Shown here in pieces: positions 17,976 to 27,349 of a DNA stretch of 64,000 nt. Position numbers and translations under genes: made by a program. The DNA is from an uncultured Opitutaceae bacterium (GTDB lineage: Bacteria > Verrucomicrobiota > Verrucomicrobiia > Opitutales > Opitutaceae). The notes beneath the pieces were generated by a model. That model worked only from the letters and a program-made list of their open reading frames with translations. It searched no databases and had not been told where the DNA came from. How positions within the stretch are numbered: position 1 is the stretch's first letter; every line of letters begins with the position of its first letter. Location of the stretch: NCBI GenBank assembly GCA_903862935.1, contig CAIOZY010000040.1:124001-188000 (forward strand), written 5' to 3'.

Positions 17976-19076
17976 ATGAAGCTCAAATCGATCGTCATCG
18001 CCGTGGCCGTACTCGCGATCCTCTCGGGGATCGCCTACCGGCTGAACCGCTCGCAGAAACCCGCGGAGTCCAACCCCCGCGTGGGCCGCCCCCTGGTCGA
18101 ACCCGCGGCAATTGCCGGGGTGCAGCGCATCCATTTGAGCGACCAGGGAAAGACCCTCAACCTCAGCCGGCAGCAGGACGGAACGTGGGTCGACGACGGC
18201 TACTTCGGCCTCCCCGCCGACTTTTCAAAGCTATCGAGCTTTGTGGCGGACCTGACGGGGGCGAAGGTCCAGCGCCTGGTGACGGAAAATCCCGCCCGCC
18301 TGGCCCGGCTCGAGTTCAAGGACAGCCGGATTGAGTTTCTGGACAGTTCCGGCCGCGCGCTGGCCTCGGTCACCCTGGGCAAGATGGGCGAGAGGGCCGG
18401 GCGCTTCGTGCGGTTCGGCAACGAGCCCCGGGCCTATTTTTCCGACCTGAACCTGTGGCTCGACCTCGAGCCCAAGGGATGGGCTCTGACGACGCTCGTC
18501 GACCTGAAGCCTGACGCGGTGAGCCGGCTCGAGATCGGGTTCTCCTCGGGGACCCCGGTCGTCGCCGCCCGCGAAAAGAAGGGCGGGGTCTGGAAGGCCG
18601 AACCTGCGCCGGCGGGGCAGGTCCTGAAGGAAGACAAGGTGTCCTCCGTTCTGGGCTACCTGGGCTCGCTGCGCTTCTCGGACACAAGCGAGCCGTCGGA
18701 CCCGAAGGCAATCGAGGCCCGCGCCCACAGCCGCACGTTAAAGGTGAGCACGTTCGACGGGACGATCTACACCGTGGTAATGGGCCGCAAGCCCGAGGAG
18801 AAGAAGCCGAAGGCTCCCGCGCCCAAGCCGCCCGAGGGCAAGGCGAAGGACCAGGCGACCGCAACCGCGAAGGAGCCCGAGTTCGAGACGATTCCCGCGG
18901 GGCCGGTTTATGTCTGGGTTACGAGCTCCGACGCCAAGGCCCCCGTCAATGCCCTGATGGCTCGGCGTTCCTTCCAGATCGACGACTATGTCTTCACAGG
19001 GCTCCCTGAGAAGGCCGCAGACCTGTTCGAGCCGGGTCCCTCCGCCCCGCCGCCGGAGCCGCAAAAGAAAGGCTAG
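17976..19076 (+). CDS. DUF4340 domain protein of the Gld-like ABC operon
   Basis: 366 aa, N-terminal anchor (SIVIAVAVLAILSGIAYRLN, about 4-23), then a DUF4340 domain with WVDDGYFGLPADFSKLSSFVADL and a repeated beta-rich pattern, and a Lys/Pro/Ala-rich stretch near 270-300. DUF4340 proteins are found directly downstream of GldG-like genes, probably as periplasmic partners of the same exporter. 36 bases after gldG stop. It ends with a proline-rich tail. No enzymatic motif is visible. Confidence 0.8.
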   Translation: MKLKSIVIAVAVLAILSGIAYRLNRSQKPAESNPRVGRPLVEPAAIAGVQRIHLSDQGKTLNLSRQQDGTWVDDGYFGLPADFSKLSSFVADLTGAKVQRLVTENPARLARLEFKDSRIEFLDSSGRALASVTLGKMGERAGRFVRFGNEPRAYFSDLNLWLDLEPKGWALTTLVDLKPDAVSRLEIGFSSGTPVVAAREKKGGVWKAEPAPAGQVLKEDKVSSVLGYLGSLRFSDTSEPSDPKAIEARAHSRTLKVSTFDGTIYTVVMGRKPEEKKPKAPAPKPPEGKAKDQATATAKEPEFETIPAGPVYVWVTSSDAKAPVNALMARRSFQIDDYVFTGLPEKAADLFEPGPSAPPPEPQKKG

Positions 19077-19114
19077 CACGCCCAGGTTCGGGTCCAGCGG
19101 CCGAAAGTAATTTC

Positions 19115-19151
19115 TTTACACATATCATTACTTTATTATATGTTGATATGT
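19115..19151 (+). promoter_or_regulatory. metF promoter with inverted repeat
   Basis: The region is unusually A+T-rich. TTTACA (19115-19120) and TATATG (19137-19142) are 16 bp apart. ACATATCA (19120-19127) and TGATATGT (19144-19151) form an 8-bp inverted repeat with a 16-bp spacer around the -10 element. It looks like an operator; an ArsR-type or methionine-related regulator is possible, but no regulator gene is adjacent. Confidence 0.5.
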
Positions 19152-19152
19152 T

Positions 19153-20031
19153 GTGGAAAAAGACCGGCCCATTTCTGATCTCTTCGCCCTCGGAAACCCG
19201 CTTCGCTCGCTCGAATTCTTTCCCCCGAAGGACGACGCCGGAATTGAGGCCCTCAGGCAGACGGCAACCGCGCTGAAGAAGATCAACCCCGACTTTGTCT
19301 CCGTCACCTACGGTGCCGGGGGCTCGACCCGGGACCGGACGGCCCGGATCAGCGCGATGCTGCGGCGGGACCTCGGCTTTACGGTGATGCCCCACCTGAC
19401 CTGCGTCGGGCACTCCCGTTCGGAGCTGAATGCTGTAGCAGACCAGATTCACGCTGAGGGCTTCCGCAACATAATGGCCCTTCGCGGCGACCCCCCAAAG
19501 GGCGGGGTGGGCTTCACCCCTGTCCCCGATGGACTGGCTCACGCGAACGAGCTGGTCTCCCTCCTACGCGCTCGGCATGGCGACTTCTGCCTGGGAGTCG
19601 CCGGCTATCCGGAGAAGCACCCCGAGGCGCTCTCTGCGGAGGCCGATCTCGAGGCCCTGAAACGCAAGGTTGATGCGGGGGCCGGCTTCATCACGACCCA
19701 GCTTTTCTTTGCGAACGAGATGTACTGGCGCTTTGTCAGCCGCTGCCGCGCCGCCGGCATCACGGTGCCGATCGTGCCCGGAATCATGCCGGTTCTCTCG
19801 CTCAAGCAGATCACCCACTTCACCGCGATTTGCGGGGCGACCCTTCCCGAAAGGCTGATCCGAAGGCTCCAGGCGGCCGGCGACAACGCCGATGTCGTCG
19901 AATCGATCGGAACCGACTGGGCGCTGACCCAGATCCGCGGCCTGCTTGAGCACGGGGCCCCCGGTTACCATCTGTACATCCTGAACCGGGCGAAGAGCGC
20001 CCTGGTCCTCGCCGCCGGACTCGCCGCCTAG
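19153..20031 (+). CDS. metF: 5,10-methylenetetrahydrofolate reductase
   Basis: 292 aa, FAD enzyme making 5-methyl-THF for methionine synthesis. Family motifs EFFPPKDD, VTYGAGGSTRDRT, PHLTCVGHSRSEL, NIMALRGDPP and FITTQLFF run in order through the TIM barrel. The start is GTG at 19153; an out-of-frame ATG at 19148 lies in the inverted repeat. The gene is alone on its strand and convergent with the SUI1 gene. Confidence 0.95.
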   Translation: MEKDRPISDLFALGNPLRSLEFFPPKDDAGIEALRQTATALKKINPDFVSVTYGAGGSTRDRTARISAMLRRDLGFTVMPHLTCVGHSRSELNAVADQIHAEGFRNIMALRGDPPKGGVGFTPVPDGLAHANELVSLLRARHGDFCLGVAGYPEKHPEALSAEADLEALKRKVDAGAGFITTQLFFANEMYWRFVSRCRAAGITVPIVPGIMPVLSLKQITHFTAICGATLPERLIRRLQAAGDNADVVESIGTDWALTQIRGLLEHGAPGYHLYILNRAKSALVLAAGLAA

Positions 20032-20043
20032 GGCGTCCCCCGC

Positions 20044-20433
20044 TCACCCGCCCGCGAACACGGGCCGGAATCCGGCCTCCGCGAGGATCCGCGCGACGGT
20101 CTCCCGCTGGTCGCCCTGGATCTCGATCCGGCCGTCCTTGACCGTGCCGCCGCATCCGCATGCCGCCCGCATCGCCTTCGCAAGCCCCTCCTTCTCGGGC
20201 CCCCCGATCCCGCAGAAGCCGGTGACGACCGTCACGGTCTTTCCCGCCCGACCGCCTGTCTCCCGGATGATATCTACCCGCCCGCGATTCCGCGGGGCAG
20301 CCGCGGCCGGGGCCGGCGGCGCGGGCCGGGGCTGGGTCGAGCCGGCGGGAAGCCCTGCACTGCTCAGGGCCCCGAAGGGATTATGGCCGAGTCCGGGACC
20401 CCCGTCCGTGGGAACATTGCCGGCGCCGCTCAT
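20044..20433 (-). CDS. SUI1/YciH-family translation initiation factor-like protein
   Basis: 129 aa. The C-terminal 80 residues form a SUI1 domain (GKTVTVVTGFCGIGG and LAKAMRAACGCGGTVKDGRIEIQGDQRETV), homologous to eIF1 and bacterial YciH. The N-terminal half is Pro/Ala/Gly-rich and disordered-looking. Bacterial YciH acts on the 30S subunit at start selection under stress, which may be relevant in a genome where many starts lack a Shine-Dalgarno sequence. The start overlaps the stop of the upstream 66-aa gene (ATGA), so coupling is likely. Confidence 0.85.
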   Translation of the reverse strand: MSGAGNVPTDGGPGLGHNPFGALSSAGLPAGSTQPRPAPPAPAAAAPRNRGRVDIIRETGGRAGKTVTVVTGFCGIGGPEKEGLAKAMRAACGCGGTVKDGRIEIQGDQRETVARILAEAGFRPVFAGG

Positions 20434-20630
20434 ACCCGCCCGCCCAGGAGGGCCAGGGCCTTCGAATAGCTGCGCCTCTCCAGGAAGTGCTCGAGCTGGG
20501 CGGGGAGCTTCCCGCGGCCCTGCGCAAGCAGCGTGTCGAGCCGGGCCGTCTCCGCTGCGACCACATCCCCATCAGAATGGTTGATGCCGCTCAATAACAG
20601 GATAAGGGATTCTTTGATCTGGGTCTCCAT
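20430..20630 (-). CDS. Small 66-aa protein coupled to the SUI1 gene
   Basis: 66 aa from the ATG at 20630 (METQIKESLILLLS onward), helical, ending in YSKALALLGGRV. The in-frame region upstream of this ATG lacks a plausible start and crosses the sucA promoter area, so the short form is chosen. No family was recognised. Its stop overlaps the SUI1 start, suggesting it is translated first and works with the SUI1 protein. The pattern HFLERRSYSKAL may form a helical hairpin. Confidence 0.6.
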   Translation of the reverse strand: METQIKESLILLLSGINHSDGDVVAAETARLDTLLAQGRGKLPAQLEHFLERRSYSKALALLGGRV

Positions 20631-20658
20631 GGGCAACACGCACAAATTCTTATCCTGG

Positions 20659-20686
20659 CTAGTACGCAGATTAAGACGGATTGCAA
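20659..20686 (-). promoter_or_regulatory. Candidate promoter of the 66-aa/SUI1 unit
   Basis: On the minus strand TTGCAA (20686-20681) and TACTAG (20664-20659) are 16 bp apart, about 29 bases upstream of the ATG at 20630. Moderate match only. It lies in the gap between two divergent genes, where sucA must also have its promoter; none stands out for sucA. Confidence 0.35.
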
Positions 20687-20754
20687 CCTCCCGGACAGGG
20701 GGAGCGCGCGCTTGAGTTTGCCCGCCGGATCGGCAGCTTTCCCCACCCCTTTCG

Positions 20755-23523
20755 ATGAACGCGACGACTTTCCCAACCCGTGCCAACGCTGAGCTGATCG
20801 AGGAGATGTACCGCTCCTGGCTCGAAAACCCCGATTCCGTGGACCCGACCTGGCGGGCGTTCTTCCAGGGATTCAACCTCGGAAGCGACGGCGCCGCCCT
20901 GTCGACGGCTCTCCGGGGGAGAGACTCCGCCGGCATCTCGATCGTCGACAGCCTCAAGCAGGCGCACGTTCTTTACCTGATCCGCGCGTACCGGACGATC
21001 GGCCACCTGCAGGCCCACATCGACCCCCTGAGCCCTCCCCCTCCCCCGTCTCCAAAGCTTGATCTCTCGGAGTTCAACCTGAAGGAGGAGGACCTGGACA
21101 CCTCGTTCGACGTCGGCACGTACCTGGGCGGGGGCCAGATGAAGCTGCGCGACATCATTTCGTCCCTGGCGGATACCTATTGCGGCCATGTCGGGGTCGA
21201 GTACGCCCACATCCAGGACAGGGAGTGCCGGACCTGGCTTGAGCACAGGATCGAGTCGACGCGGCTCAAGCCGGACTTTTCCACCGCCCGCAAGGTCAGG
21301 ATCCTGCGGCACCTGCACAAGGCGGAGCTCTTCGAGAAGTTCCTGCACACCAAGTACGTCGGCCAGAAGCGCTTCTCGCTCGAGGGCGGCGAGACGATCA
21401 TTGCGGCATTGGACGCCCTGATCGACCACTGCCCCGAGGTCGGGGTCGAGGAGATCGTCATGGGCATGGCCCACCGCGGACGCCTGAACGTCCTGTGCAG
21501 CGTGATGCGCAAGTCCTTCGAGAAGATGTTCGAGCAGTTCTCGGAGAACTACATCCCCGACTCCGTGGCCGGCGACGGCGATGTGAAGTACCACCTGGGC
21601 TACGAGTCGCTGATCCCGACCACGAGCGGCAAGAAGGTCGAGGTGCGCCTCTCCGCGAATCCCTCCCACCTGGAAATCGTGGGCCCCGTCGTCGAGGGAA
21701 AGGCCAGGGCGCGGGCGCGGATCCGAGGGGACATCGAGAGGCGACTGCTTGTACTGCCGCTCCTGATCCACGGGGACGCGGCGCTCGCCGGACAGGGGAC
21801 CGTTGCCGAGACGCTCAACTTCTCGCGGCTGGTGGGCTACCGCACCGGCGGCACCGTCCACTTTGTCATCAACAACCAGATTGGCTTCACGACCGACCCG
21901 TCGGATGCGCGCTCGTCGTACTACTGCACCGATGTGGCTAAGATGATCGAGGCTCCGATCTTCCACGTGAACGGCGACGACCCGGAGGCGGTCTGCATGA
22001 TTGCAAAGCTCGCGCTCGAATTCCGCGTGCAGTGGAAGCGCGACGTCTTCGTCGACATGGTCTGCTTCCGCCGCCACGGCCACAACGAGACCGACGAGCC
22101 CTCGTTCACCCAGCCGATGCTCTACCGGAAGATCTCGGCCCACCCGCTGGTCTCCTCAATCTACACCCGCAATCTCGTCAGCGAGGGCTCGATCACCGCC
22201 GCCAAGGGCGAATCGATCACCGCCGAATACTCGGCCGCCCTCGAGGATAACCTGGCGAAGGCCAAGGCGAAGGAGGCCGCCAGGGCCGCCAGGAACGCCA
22301 AGCCCAGCGACCCCTACAAAGGCTCCTCGGCCGTCTTCCAGCCGGCCTACGACCATACGCCCGTCGAAACGGCCGTCCCGGCGGCGGTGCTCGGGCGGGT
22401 CGCCCACACCCTCACCACGGTCCCGGAGGGCTTCAAGCCCCACCCCAAGATCAAGCGGATCCTCGCGGGCCGCGCCCGGGCGTGCCAATCCGGAGGTCCC
22501 ATCGACTGGGGGCTCGCCGAGGCGCTGGCCATGGGTTCCCTGCTCATCGAGAAGATCGCTGTCCGCCTAAGCGGACAGGACTGCGAGCGGGGCACCTTTA
22601 GCCACCGCCATGCGGTTCTCGCCGACGTGGAGACCGGAGAAAAGTACGCGCCCCTGAAGCACCTCGACCCCGACCAAGCCTACTTCTGCGTCTACAACTC
22701 GCTGCTGTCGGAGGCCGCCGTCCTCGGGTTCGACTACGGGTACGCTATGGACTACCCGGACATGCTCTGCCTGTGGGAGGCCCAGTTCGGGGACTTTGCG
22801 AACGGGGCCCAGGTCGTGATCGACCAGTTCATCGTCTCGGGCGAATCGAAGTGGCAGACGACCTGCGGGATCGTGCTGCTCCTGCCCCACGGCTACGAGG
22901 GCCAAGGTCCCGAGCACTCCTCGGCGCGGCTCGAGCGCTTCCTGCAGTCCTGCGCGGAAGGAAACATCCAGGTCGCGAACCTGACGACACCGGCCCAGTA
23001 CTTCCACATCCTGCGGCGCCAGGTGAGGCGCTCTTTCCGAAAGCCCCTGGTCCTGATGGCGCCCAAGTCGCTCCTGCGCCACCCGGCCGCGGTCTCGAAG
23101 ATGGCGGAGCTCACGGCGGGCTCCTTCCAGGAGATCCTCGATGACCCGCGATTCGGCGAGTCCGGCCCGGCTGCCTCCCGCCTGATCCTGTGCTCGGGCA
23201 AGGTGTACTATGACCTCGTGGAGTACCGCGAGAAGAACGGGATCGGCGACGCGGCGATCGTCCGGATCGAGCAGCTTTACCCGCTGCGGGATGACATTCT
23301 CGCGCAGATTGCCAAGCGCCACGCCGGCGCCCGGCTCGTATGGTGCCAGGAGGAGTCCCAGAACATGGGCGCCTGGTCCTGGATCGCCCCGCAATTGGAG
23401 GTGATCTTCGGACGCAAGCCCGCCTACGCGGGCCGAGACGCTTCCGCCTCGCCCGCCGTCGGCGTGCTGGCCCTCCACCGGCAGGAGCTCGCCGCGCTCG
23501 CCACGGACGCCTTTACACTCTAA
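20755..23523 (+). CDS. sucA: 2-oxoglutarate dehydrogenase E1 component
   Basis: 922 aa. It is the thiamine-dependent decarboxylase of the 2-oxoglutarate dehydrogenase complex (TCA cycle). The N-terminal peptide ELIEEMYRSWLENPDSVDPTWRAFFQGF is the E1o assembly region; VMGMAHRGRLNVL (near 237), GNIQVANLTTPAQYFHILRRQ and the LWEAQFGDFANGAQVVIDQF segment are specific for SucA. sucB and lpd follow in the same direction. The ATG follows a C/T-rich leader, not a Shine-Dalgarno motif. It is one of several TPP enzymes encoded here (with IlvB and the fused E1) that depend on the thi operon. Confidence 0.97.
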   Translation: MNATTFPTRANAELIEEMYRSWLENPDSVDPTWRAFFQGFNLGSDGAALSTALRGRDSAGISIVDSLKQAHVLYLIRAYRTIGHLQAHIDPLSPPPPPSPKLDLSEFNLKEEDLDTSFDVGTYLGGGQMKLRDIISSLADTYCGHVGVEYAHIQDRECRTWLEHRIESTRLKPDFSTARKVRILRHLHKAELFEKFLHTKYVGQKRFSLEGGETIIAALDALIDHCPEVGVEEIVMGMAHRGRLNVLCSVMRKSFEKMFEQFSENYIPDSVAGDGDVKYHLGYESLIPTTSGKKVEVRLSANPSHLEIVGPVVEGKARARARIRGDIERRLLVLPLLIHGDAALAGQGTVAETLNFSRLVGYRTGGTVHFVINNQIGFTTDPSDARSSYYCTDVAKMIEAPIFHVNGDDPEAVCMIAKLALEFRVQWKRDVFVDMVCFRRHGHNETDEPSFTQPMLYRKISAHPLVSSIYTRNLVSEGSITAAKGESITAEYSAALEDNLAKAKAKEAARAARNAKPSDPYKGSSAVFQPAYDHTPVETAVPAAVLGRVAHTLTTVPEGFKPHPKIKRILAGRARACQSGGPIDWGLAEALAMGSLLIEKIAVRLSGQDCERGTFSHRHAVLADVETGEKYAPLKHLDPDQAYFCVYNSLLSEAAVLGFDYGYAMDYPDMLCLWEAQFGDFANGAQVVIDQFIVSGESKWQTTCGIVLLLPHGYEGQGPEHSSARLERFLQSCAEGNIQVANLTTPAQYFHILRRQVRRSFRKPLVLMAPKSLLRHPAAVSKMAELTAGSFQEILDDPRFGESGPAASRLILCSGKVYYDLVEYREKNGIGDAAIVRIEQLYPLRDDILAQIAKRHAGARLVWCQEESQNMGAWSWIAPQLEVIFGRKPAYAGRDASASPAVGVLALHRQELAALATDAFTL

Positions 23524-23550
23524 GTCCAACCCCCGAACAATTTCCGAACC

Positions 23551-24735
23551 ATGCCTGTAATCGAAGTCAAGATCCCCCCGATGGGTGAGTCCATAACGAC
23601 GGGCTTATTGTCCCGCTGGCACGTCACCGACGGCGACTCGGTCGGCAAGGACCAGCCGATCTACGAGCTGGAGACCGACAAGATCACCTCGGAAGGCACC
23701 GCCGAGGCCGCCGGAAGGATAACCTTCAAGGTGGCCGCCGGGGCAGAGGTGAAGATCGGCCAGGTCGTGGCGTCGATCGATACCGACGCCTCCCCGGTCC
23801 AGGCGGGGCCCCAGAGGTCAGAGGCCGCTCCGCAGCCGGCCGCGGTCGCCTCTCCGGCGGTCCGGAGGATAGCCTCCGAAACCGGAATCGAGCCGGCCTC
23901 CGTGACCGGAACGGGCAAGGGCGGCCGGGTCACCAAGGGCGACATGCTCGCCGCATCATCGAAGGCGCCAGCGCCCTCCCCCGCCCCGGCTCCGCAGGCG
24001 GCGCAGCCGCCCGCGGCGGCCCAGCCCACGGCCGGGGCGCGCCAGACCCGGCGCAAGATGTCGCCCCTGCGCCAGCGGATAGCCGAGCGGCTTGTCACCG
24101 TGCAGCACGCCGCGGCGCTTCTGACAACCTTCAACGAGGTCGACATGTCGGCCGTGATCGCCCTGAGAGCCAAGTACCAGGACGACTTCGTCAAGAAGAA
24201 CGGCATCAAGCTCGGCTTCATGTCGTTTTTCACCAAGGCCGTCGTCGGGGCCTTGAAGGAGGTCCCCTCGATCAACACCCAGATCGATGGCGACACGATC
24301 GTCGAGAATCACTTCTACGACATCGGGGTCGCCGTCTCGACGGAAAAGGGCCTCATGGTGCCCGTGGTCCGGGGCTGCGACAGGCTCGGCATGGCCGACA
24401 TCGAGAAGGCGATCGCCGACGCGGCCAAGCGGGCGCGCGAGGGCAAGATCAAGCTCGAGGACCTCGACGGCGGGGTCTTCACCATCACCAACGGTGGGAT
24501 CTTCGGCTCGATGCTCTCGACCCCGATCATCAATCCGCCGCAGAGCGCCATCCTGGGGCTGCACTCCATCACCGAACGGCCGGTCGCCATCGCCGGCCAG
24601 GTCGTCATCCGGCCGATGATGTACCTGGCCCTCACCTATGATCACCGGCTCGTGGACGGCCGCGAGGCGGTCACCTTCCTCGTGAAGGTCAAGCAGGCGA
24701 TCGAGGATCCCGCACGGCTTCTGCTGGGCGTCTGA
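23551..24735 (+). CDS. sucB: Dihydrolipoyl succinyltransferase, E2 component
   Basis: 394 aa. The N-terminal lipoyl domain carries the lipoylated Lys in [10 protein letters not shown] (about residue 43). A short Ala/Pro/Gln linker follows, then an E3-binding segment ([28 protein letters not shown], about 107-133), another linker, and the catalytic domain with [11 protein letters not shown] (His near 365) near the C-terminus. It transfers the succinyl group to CoA. 27 bases after sucA; lpd starts 4 bases after its stop, so the three genes form an operon. Confidence 0.95.
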   Translation: MPVIEVKIPPMGESITTGLLSRWHVTDGDSVGKDQPIYELETDKITSEGTAEAAGRITFKVAAGAEVKIGQVVASIDTDASPVQAGPQRSEAAPQPAAVASPAVRRIASETGIEPASVTGTGKGGRVTKGDMLAASSKAPAPSPAPAPQAAQPPAAAQPTAGARQTRRKMSPLRQRIAERLVTVQHAAALLTTFNEVDMSAVIALRAKYQDDFVKKNGIKLGFMSFFTKAVVGALKEVPSINTQIDGDTIVENHFYDIGVAVSTEKGLMVPVVRGCDRLGMADIEKAIADAAKRAREGKIKLEDLDGGVFTITNGGIFGSMLSTPIINPPQSAILGLHSITERPVAIAGQVVIRPMMYLALTYDHRLVDGREAVTFLVKVKQAIEDPARLLLGV

Positions 24736-24739
24736 ACCC

Positions 24740-26113
24740 ATGGACACCTTTGACCTGATCGTGATCGGCGCGGGCCCCGGCGGCTACGTGTGCGCGTTCC
24801 GCGCCTCCCAGCTGGGCCTGAAGGTGGCCCTGGTCGAGAAGCGGCCCTCCCTGGGGGGCACCTGCCTGAACGTCGGCTGCATACCCAGTAAGGCGCTCCT
24901 GCACTCCTCGGAGCAGCTCGCCTTCGCCCGCGGCCATGCGGCTTCCCACGGGATCAAGCTTTCGTCGGTCGAGCTGGACCTCGTCGCCCTGATGCGGCGG
25001 AAGGACTCGGTCGTTGCGAAGCTGGTCGGGGGGATAGCCCAGCTTGCGAAGGCGCGCAAGGTGGAGGTCGTCCCCGGGGAGGCTTCCTTTGTCGCGCCCG
25101 GAACGGTGGCTGTGGGGGGCCGGAAGCTCTCAGCGAAGGCCGTCGTGATCGCGACCGGCTCGGCGCCGGTGGAGCTCAAGGCAGTCCCCTTCGACGGCAA
25201 GACGGTGGTCTCGAGCGACGAGGCGATCGCGTTCGGCCAGGTGCCGGGCCGCCTGGTGGTCGTCGGGGGAGGGGCGATCGGACTTGAGCTCGGGTCGGTC
25301 TGGGCGCGCCTCGGCAGCCAGGTTACCGTGGTCGAGTTCCTGCCGAAGATCGTCGCAACCTTCGACGACGACATCGTGCGGGCCTTTTCCCGCGCGCTTG
25401 AGAAGCAGGGCCTGAAGATCGAGACGAACGCGAAAGTGACCGGTTTTTCCAAGGGAATCCTCACCGCGGAGCGGGCCGGGCAGAAACTCGAGTTCGCAGC
25501 GGATAAGGTCCTTGTCGCCGTCGGGCGCCGCCCGTACACCGACAAGCTGGGCCTAGAGAAGGCCGGAATCGCGCTCGACGAAAAACAGCGGATCAAGGTC
25601 GACTCCCGCCTTCGCACCACCGCTCCCGGGGTATGGGCGATAGGCGACGTGGTCGCCGGTCCGATGCTCGCGCACAAGGCCGAGGAGGACGGAGTTGCAG
25701 TTGCCGAATGGATAGCCGGCAAGGCTGGACATGTGAACTGGGACCTCGTGCCAGCGGTTGTCTACACCGACCCCGAGGTCGCAAGCGTGGGGCTCGGTGA
25801 GGATGCTGCCAAGGCCAGGGGCCTGAGCGTCCGGGTGGGAAAGTTTAGCTTCGCAGCGAACGGACGGGCCATCGCCGCGGACGCGGCCGAGGGGTTCGTC
25901 AAGATCATCGCTGACTCGGCGACCGACCGAATCCTGGGAGCGCAGATCCTGGGCCGCGGCGCGAGCGAGCTCATCAGCGAGGTCGTGACCCACATGGAGT
26001 ACGGCGGCAGCGCGGAGGATCTGGGCCGGACGATCCACGCCCACCCGACCCTAAGCGAGGCGGTGCGCGAGGCGGGTCTTGCGGTCGGCAAGTCGGCTAT
26101 CCACGCCCTCTAG
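24740..26113 (+). CDS. lpdA: Dihydrolipoyl dehydrogenase, E3 component
   Basis: 457 aa flavoprotein that reoxidises the lipoyl arms of the 2-oxoacid dehydrogenases (and of the branched-chain E1 system, if it uses a similar E2). FAD motif [10 protein letters not shown] at 8-17; redox-active cysteines in [13 protein letters not shown] (about 42 and 47); NAD-binding [18 protein letters not shown]-terminal His-Glu motif in HAHPTLSEA near 434. It ends the suc operon; convergent with the lipoprotein gene 24 bases away. Confidence 0.96.
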   Translation: MDTFDLIVIGAGPGGYVCAFRASQLGLKVALVEKRPSLGGTCLNVGCIPSKALLHSSEQLAFARGHAASHGIKLSSVELDLVALMRRKDSVVAKLVGGIAQLAKARKVEVVPGEASFVAPGTVAVGGRKLSAKAVVIATGSAPVELKAVPFDGKTVVSSDEAIAFGQVPGRLVVVGGGAIGLELGSVWARLGSQVTVVEFLPKIVATFDDDIVRAFSRALEKQGLKIETNAKVTGFSKGILTAERAGQKLEFAADKVLVAVGRRPYTDKLGLEKAGIALDEKQRIKVDSRLRTTAPGVWAIGDVVAGPMLAHKAEEDGVAVAEWIAGKAGHVNWDLVPAVVYTDPEVASVGLGEDAAKARGLSVRVGKFSFAANGRAIAADAAEGFVKIIADSATDRILGAQILGRGASELISEVVTHMEYGGSAEDLGRTIHAHPTLSEAVREAGLAVGKSAIHAL

Positions 26114-26137
26114 GGGCCTCCGGGAAGCGGGCTCCAG

Positions 26138-26587
26138 TCAGGTCCCGAAATCCTGGCTGATCGCGAAGACCTTGCCGTCGCGGAACTCGACCCTGAAACG
26201 ATCGTAGGTTTGGACCGGGCCAATGGGATACGGGGCCGGGCCCCAGAGTCCGCCCCAGTGCCGGTGGCCCCATCCGCCCCAGTACGGGCCCCCGTACAGG
26301 TAGGCCCCGTCATAATACACCGTCTCCAGGTAGTGCCAGATCTGAGTTTGCCCCTTTCCGTCGGTCCTCACGGTGATCCGGTCGGGATCGCCCAAGGCAA
26401 GCTTGACGGCCTGCGGGGTGAAGCCCACGCCCACCTGCCCCGACTTGACCAGGGTCTGTTCCTGCGGGGTGAGCTGCGCGAAGATCTCGGGGTTGTTCTT
26501 GATGCGAGTTTCCGGGCTGGTGCAGCCGGCGAGCAGCACCGCGGCTGACGCCGCAGCGAGCGTGAAACAACGTCCGATCGTGTTCAT
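26138..26587 (-). CDS. Predicted outer-membrane lipoprotein
   Basis: 149 aa with a lipoprotein signal (AAASAAVLLAGC, lipobox LAGC near residue 22). The mature part has a SmpA/OmlA-like opening (TPETRIKNNPEIFAQLTPQEQTLVKSGQVGVGFTPQAVKLALGDPD-type sequence), then an aromatic- and Gly-rich middle (YYDGAYLYGGPYWGGWGHRHWGG). Proteins with the PQAVKLALGDPD pattern are common in Verrucomicrobiota and are often called BamE-like; function is inferred. Confidence 0.75.
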   Translation of the reverse strand: MNTIGRCFTLAAASAAVLLAGCTSPETRIKNNPEIFAQLTPQEQTLVKSGQVGVGFTPQAVKLALGDPDRITVRTDGKGQTQIWHYLETVYYDGAYLYGGPYWGGWGHRHWGGLWGPAPYPIGPVQTYDRFRVEFRDGKVFAISQDFGT

Positions 26588-26593
26588 AATGGT

Positions 26594-26622
26594 ATCCTAG
26601 TTCGGGGAACTTGATTCTGCAA
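26594..26622 (-). promoter_or_regulatory. Lipoprotein promoter with a perfect operator-like palindrome
   Basis: TTGCAG (26622-26617) and TAGGAT (26599-26594) are 17 bp apart on the minus strand. A perfect palindrome AGTTC-ggg-GAACT (26599-26611) fills the spacer next to the -10 box, where a repressor would block RNA polymerase. The regulator is unknown. Confidence 0.45.
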
Positions 26623-26656
26623 ACGTGTAGACGTATAGGATGGGGGTTTGTTTCAC

Positions 26657-27349
26657 ATGAAAATCCTGCTTCTCTGGGATATTGACGGGACGCTCACCAA
26701 TTCTGGCGGGGCGAGCAGGCGCGCCCTGACGGCGGCGCTTCTTAAGCAATTCGGAATCAGTGGCTTGTTAGATGACATTGACTTTGCCGGCAGGACCGAC
26801 CGCTGGATCATCCGCCAGATCTTCGCAAAGTTCGGGGTCCCCCCCACAGAGGAGAATTTCACCGGATACAGCGAGGCCTACCTCGGGCTCCTGCCGGCCG
26901 AGATGCACACCCCCCAGGCCAGGGTATTCCCGGGGGCCCGCGATCTGGTGGAGGCGGCCGGGCGCAGGCCCGGCGTGGCCCAGGGGCTCCTGACGGGCAA
27001 CTTCCGCCGAGGAGCCGAGGTCAAGCTCTCCCACCACGGGCTGTGGCGGCACTTTCCCTTCGGGGCCTTTGGCGATGACAGCGAGTTTCGAAACGAGCTC
27101 GGGCCCCACGGCCTGAGGAGGGCCCGCGAGACCCACGGGGTTGATTTCCACCCCAGCCGTGTCTGGGTGATCGGCGACACCCCCCACGACGTCGCCTGCG
27201 CCCGCGCGATCGGCGCCAACTGCCTCGCTGTCGCCACCGGCCGCCACAGCGCCGCAGACCTCGCGGGGAGCCGCCCCACGGCGGTGATGTCCGACCTCGC
27301 CGACTCGCAGGCTTTCTGGAACATCATCGATACCCCCTCTCCCGCATGA
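26657..27349 (+). CDS. HAD-superfamily phosphatase (phosphoglycolate phosphatase-like)
   Basis: 230 aa from the ATG at 26657; the codons before it (from 26648) lack support. HAD motif I WDIDGTLT (residues 7-14), a helical cap, motif II TGN near 112, and motif III/IV VIGDTPHDVACARA near 178. It probably hydrolyses a small phosphate ester such as 2-phosphoglycolate. Overlaps rpiB by ATGA, so it is coexpressed with a pentose-phosphate enzyme. Substrate cannot be told from sequence. Confidence 0.83.
   Translation: MKILLLWDIDGTLTNSGGASRRALTAALLKQFGISGLLDDIDFAGRTDRWIIRQIFAKFGVPPTEENFTGYSEAYLGLLPAEMHTPQARVFPGARDLVEAAGRRPGVAQGLLTGNFRRGAEVKLSHHGLWRHFPFGAFGDDSEFRNELGPHGLRRARETHGVDFHPSRVWVIGDTPHDVACARAIGANCLAVATGRHSAADLAGSRPTAVMSDLADSQAFWNIIDTPSPA

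Noticed and set aside
20671-22143. Long minus-strand frame opposite sucA
   Set aside because: Lies inside a clearly coding sucA and shows no recognisable motifs.
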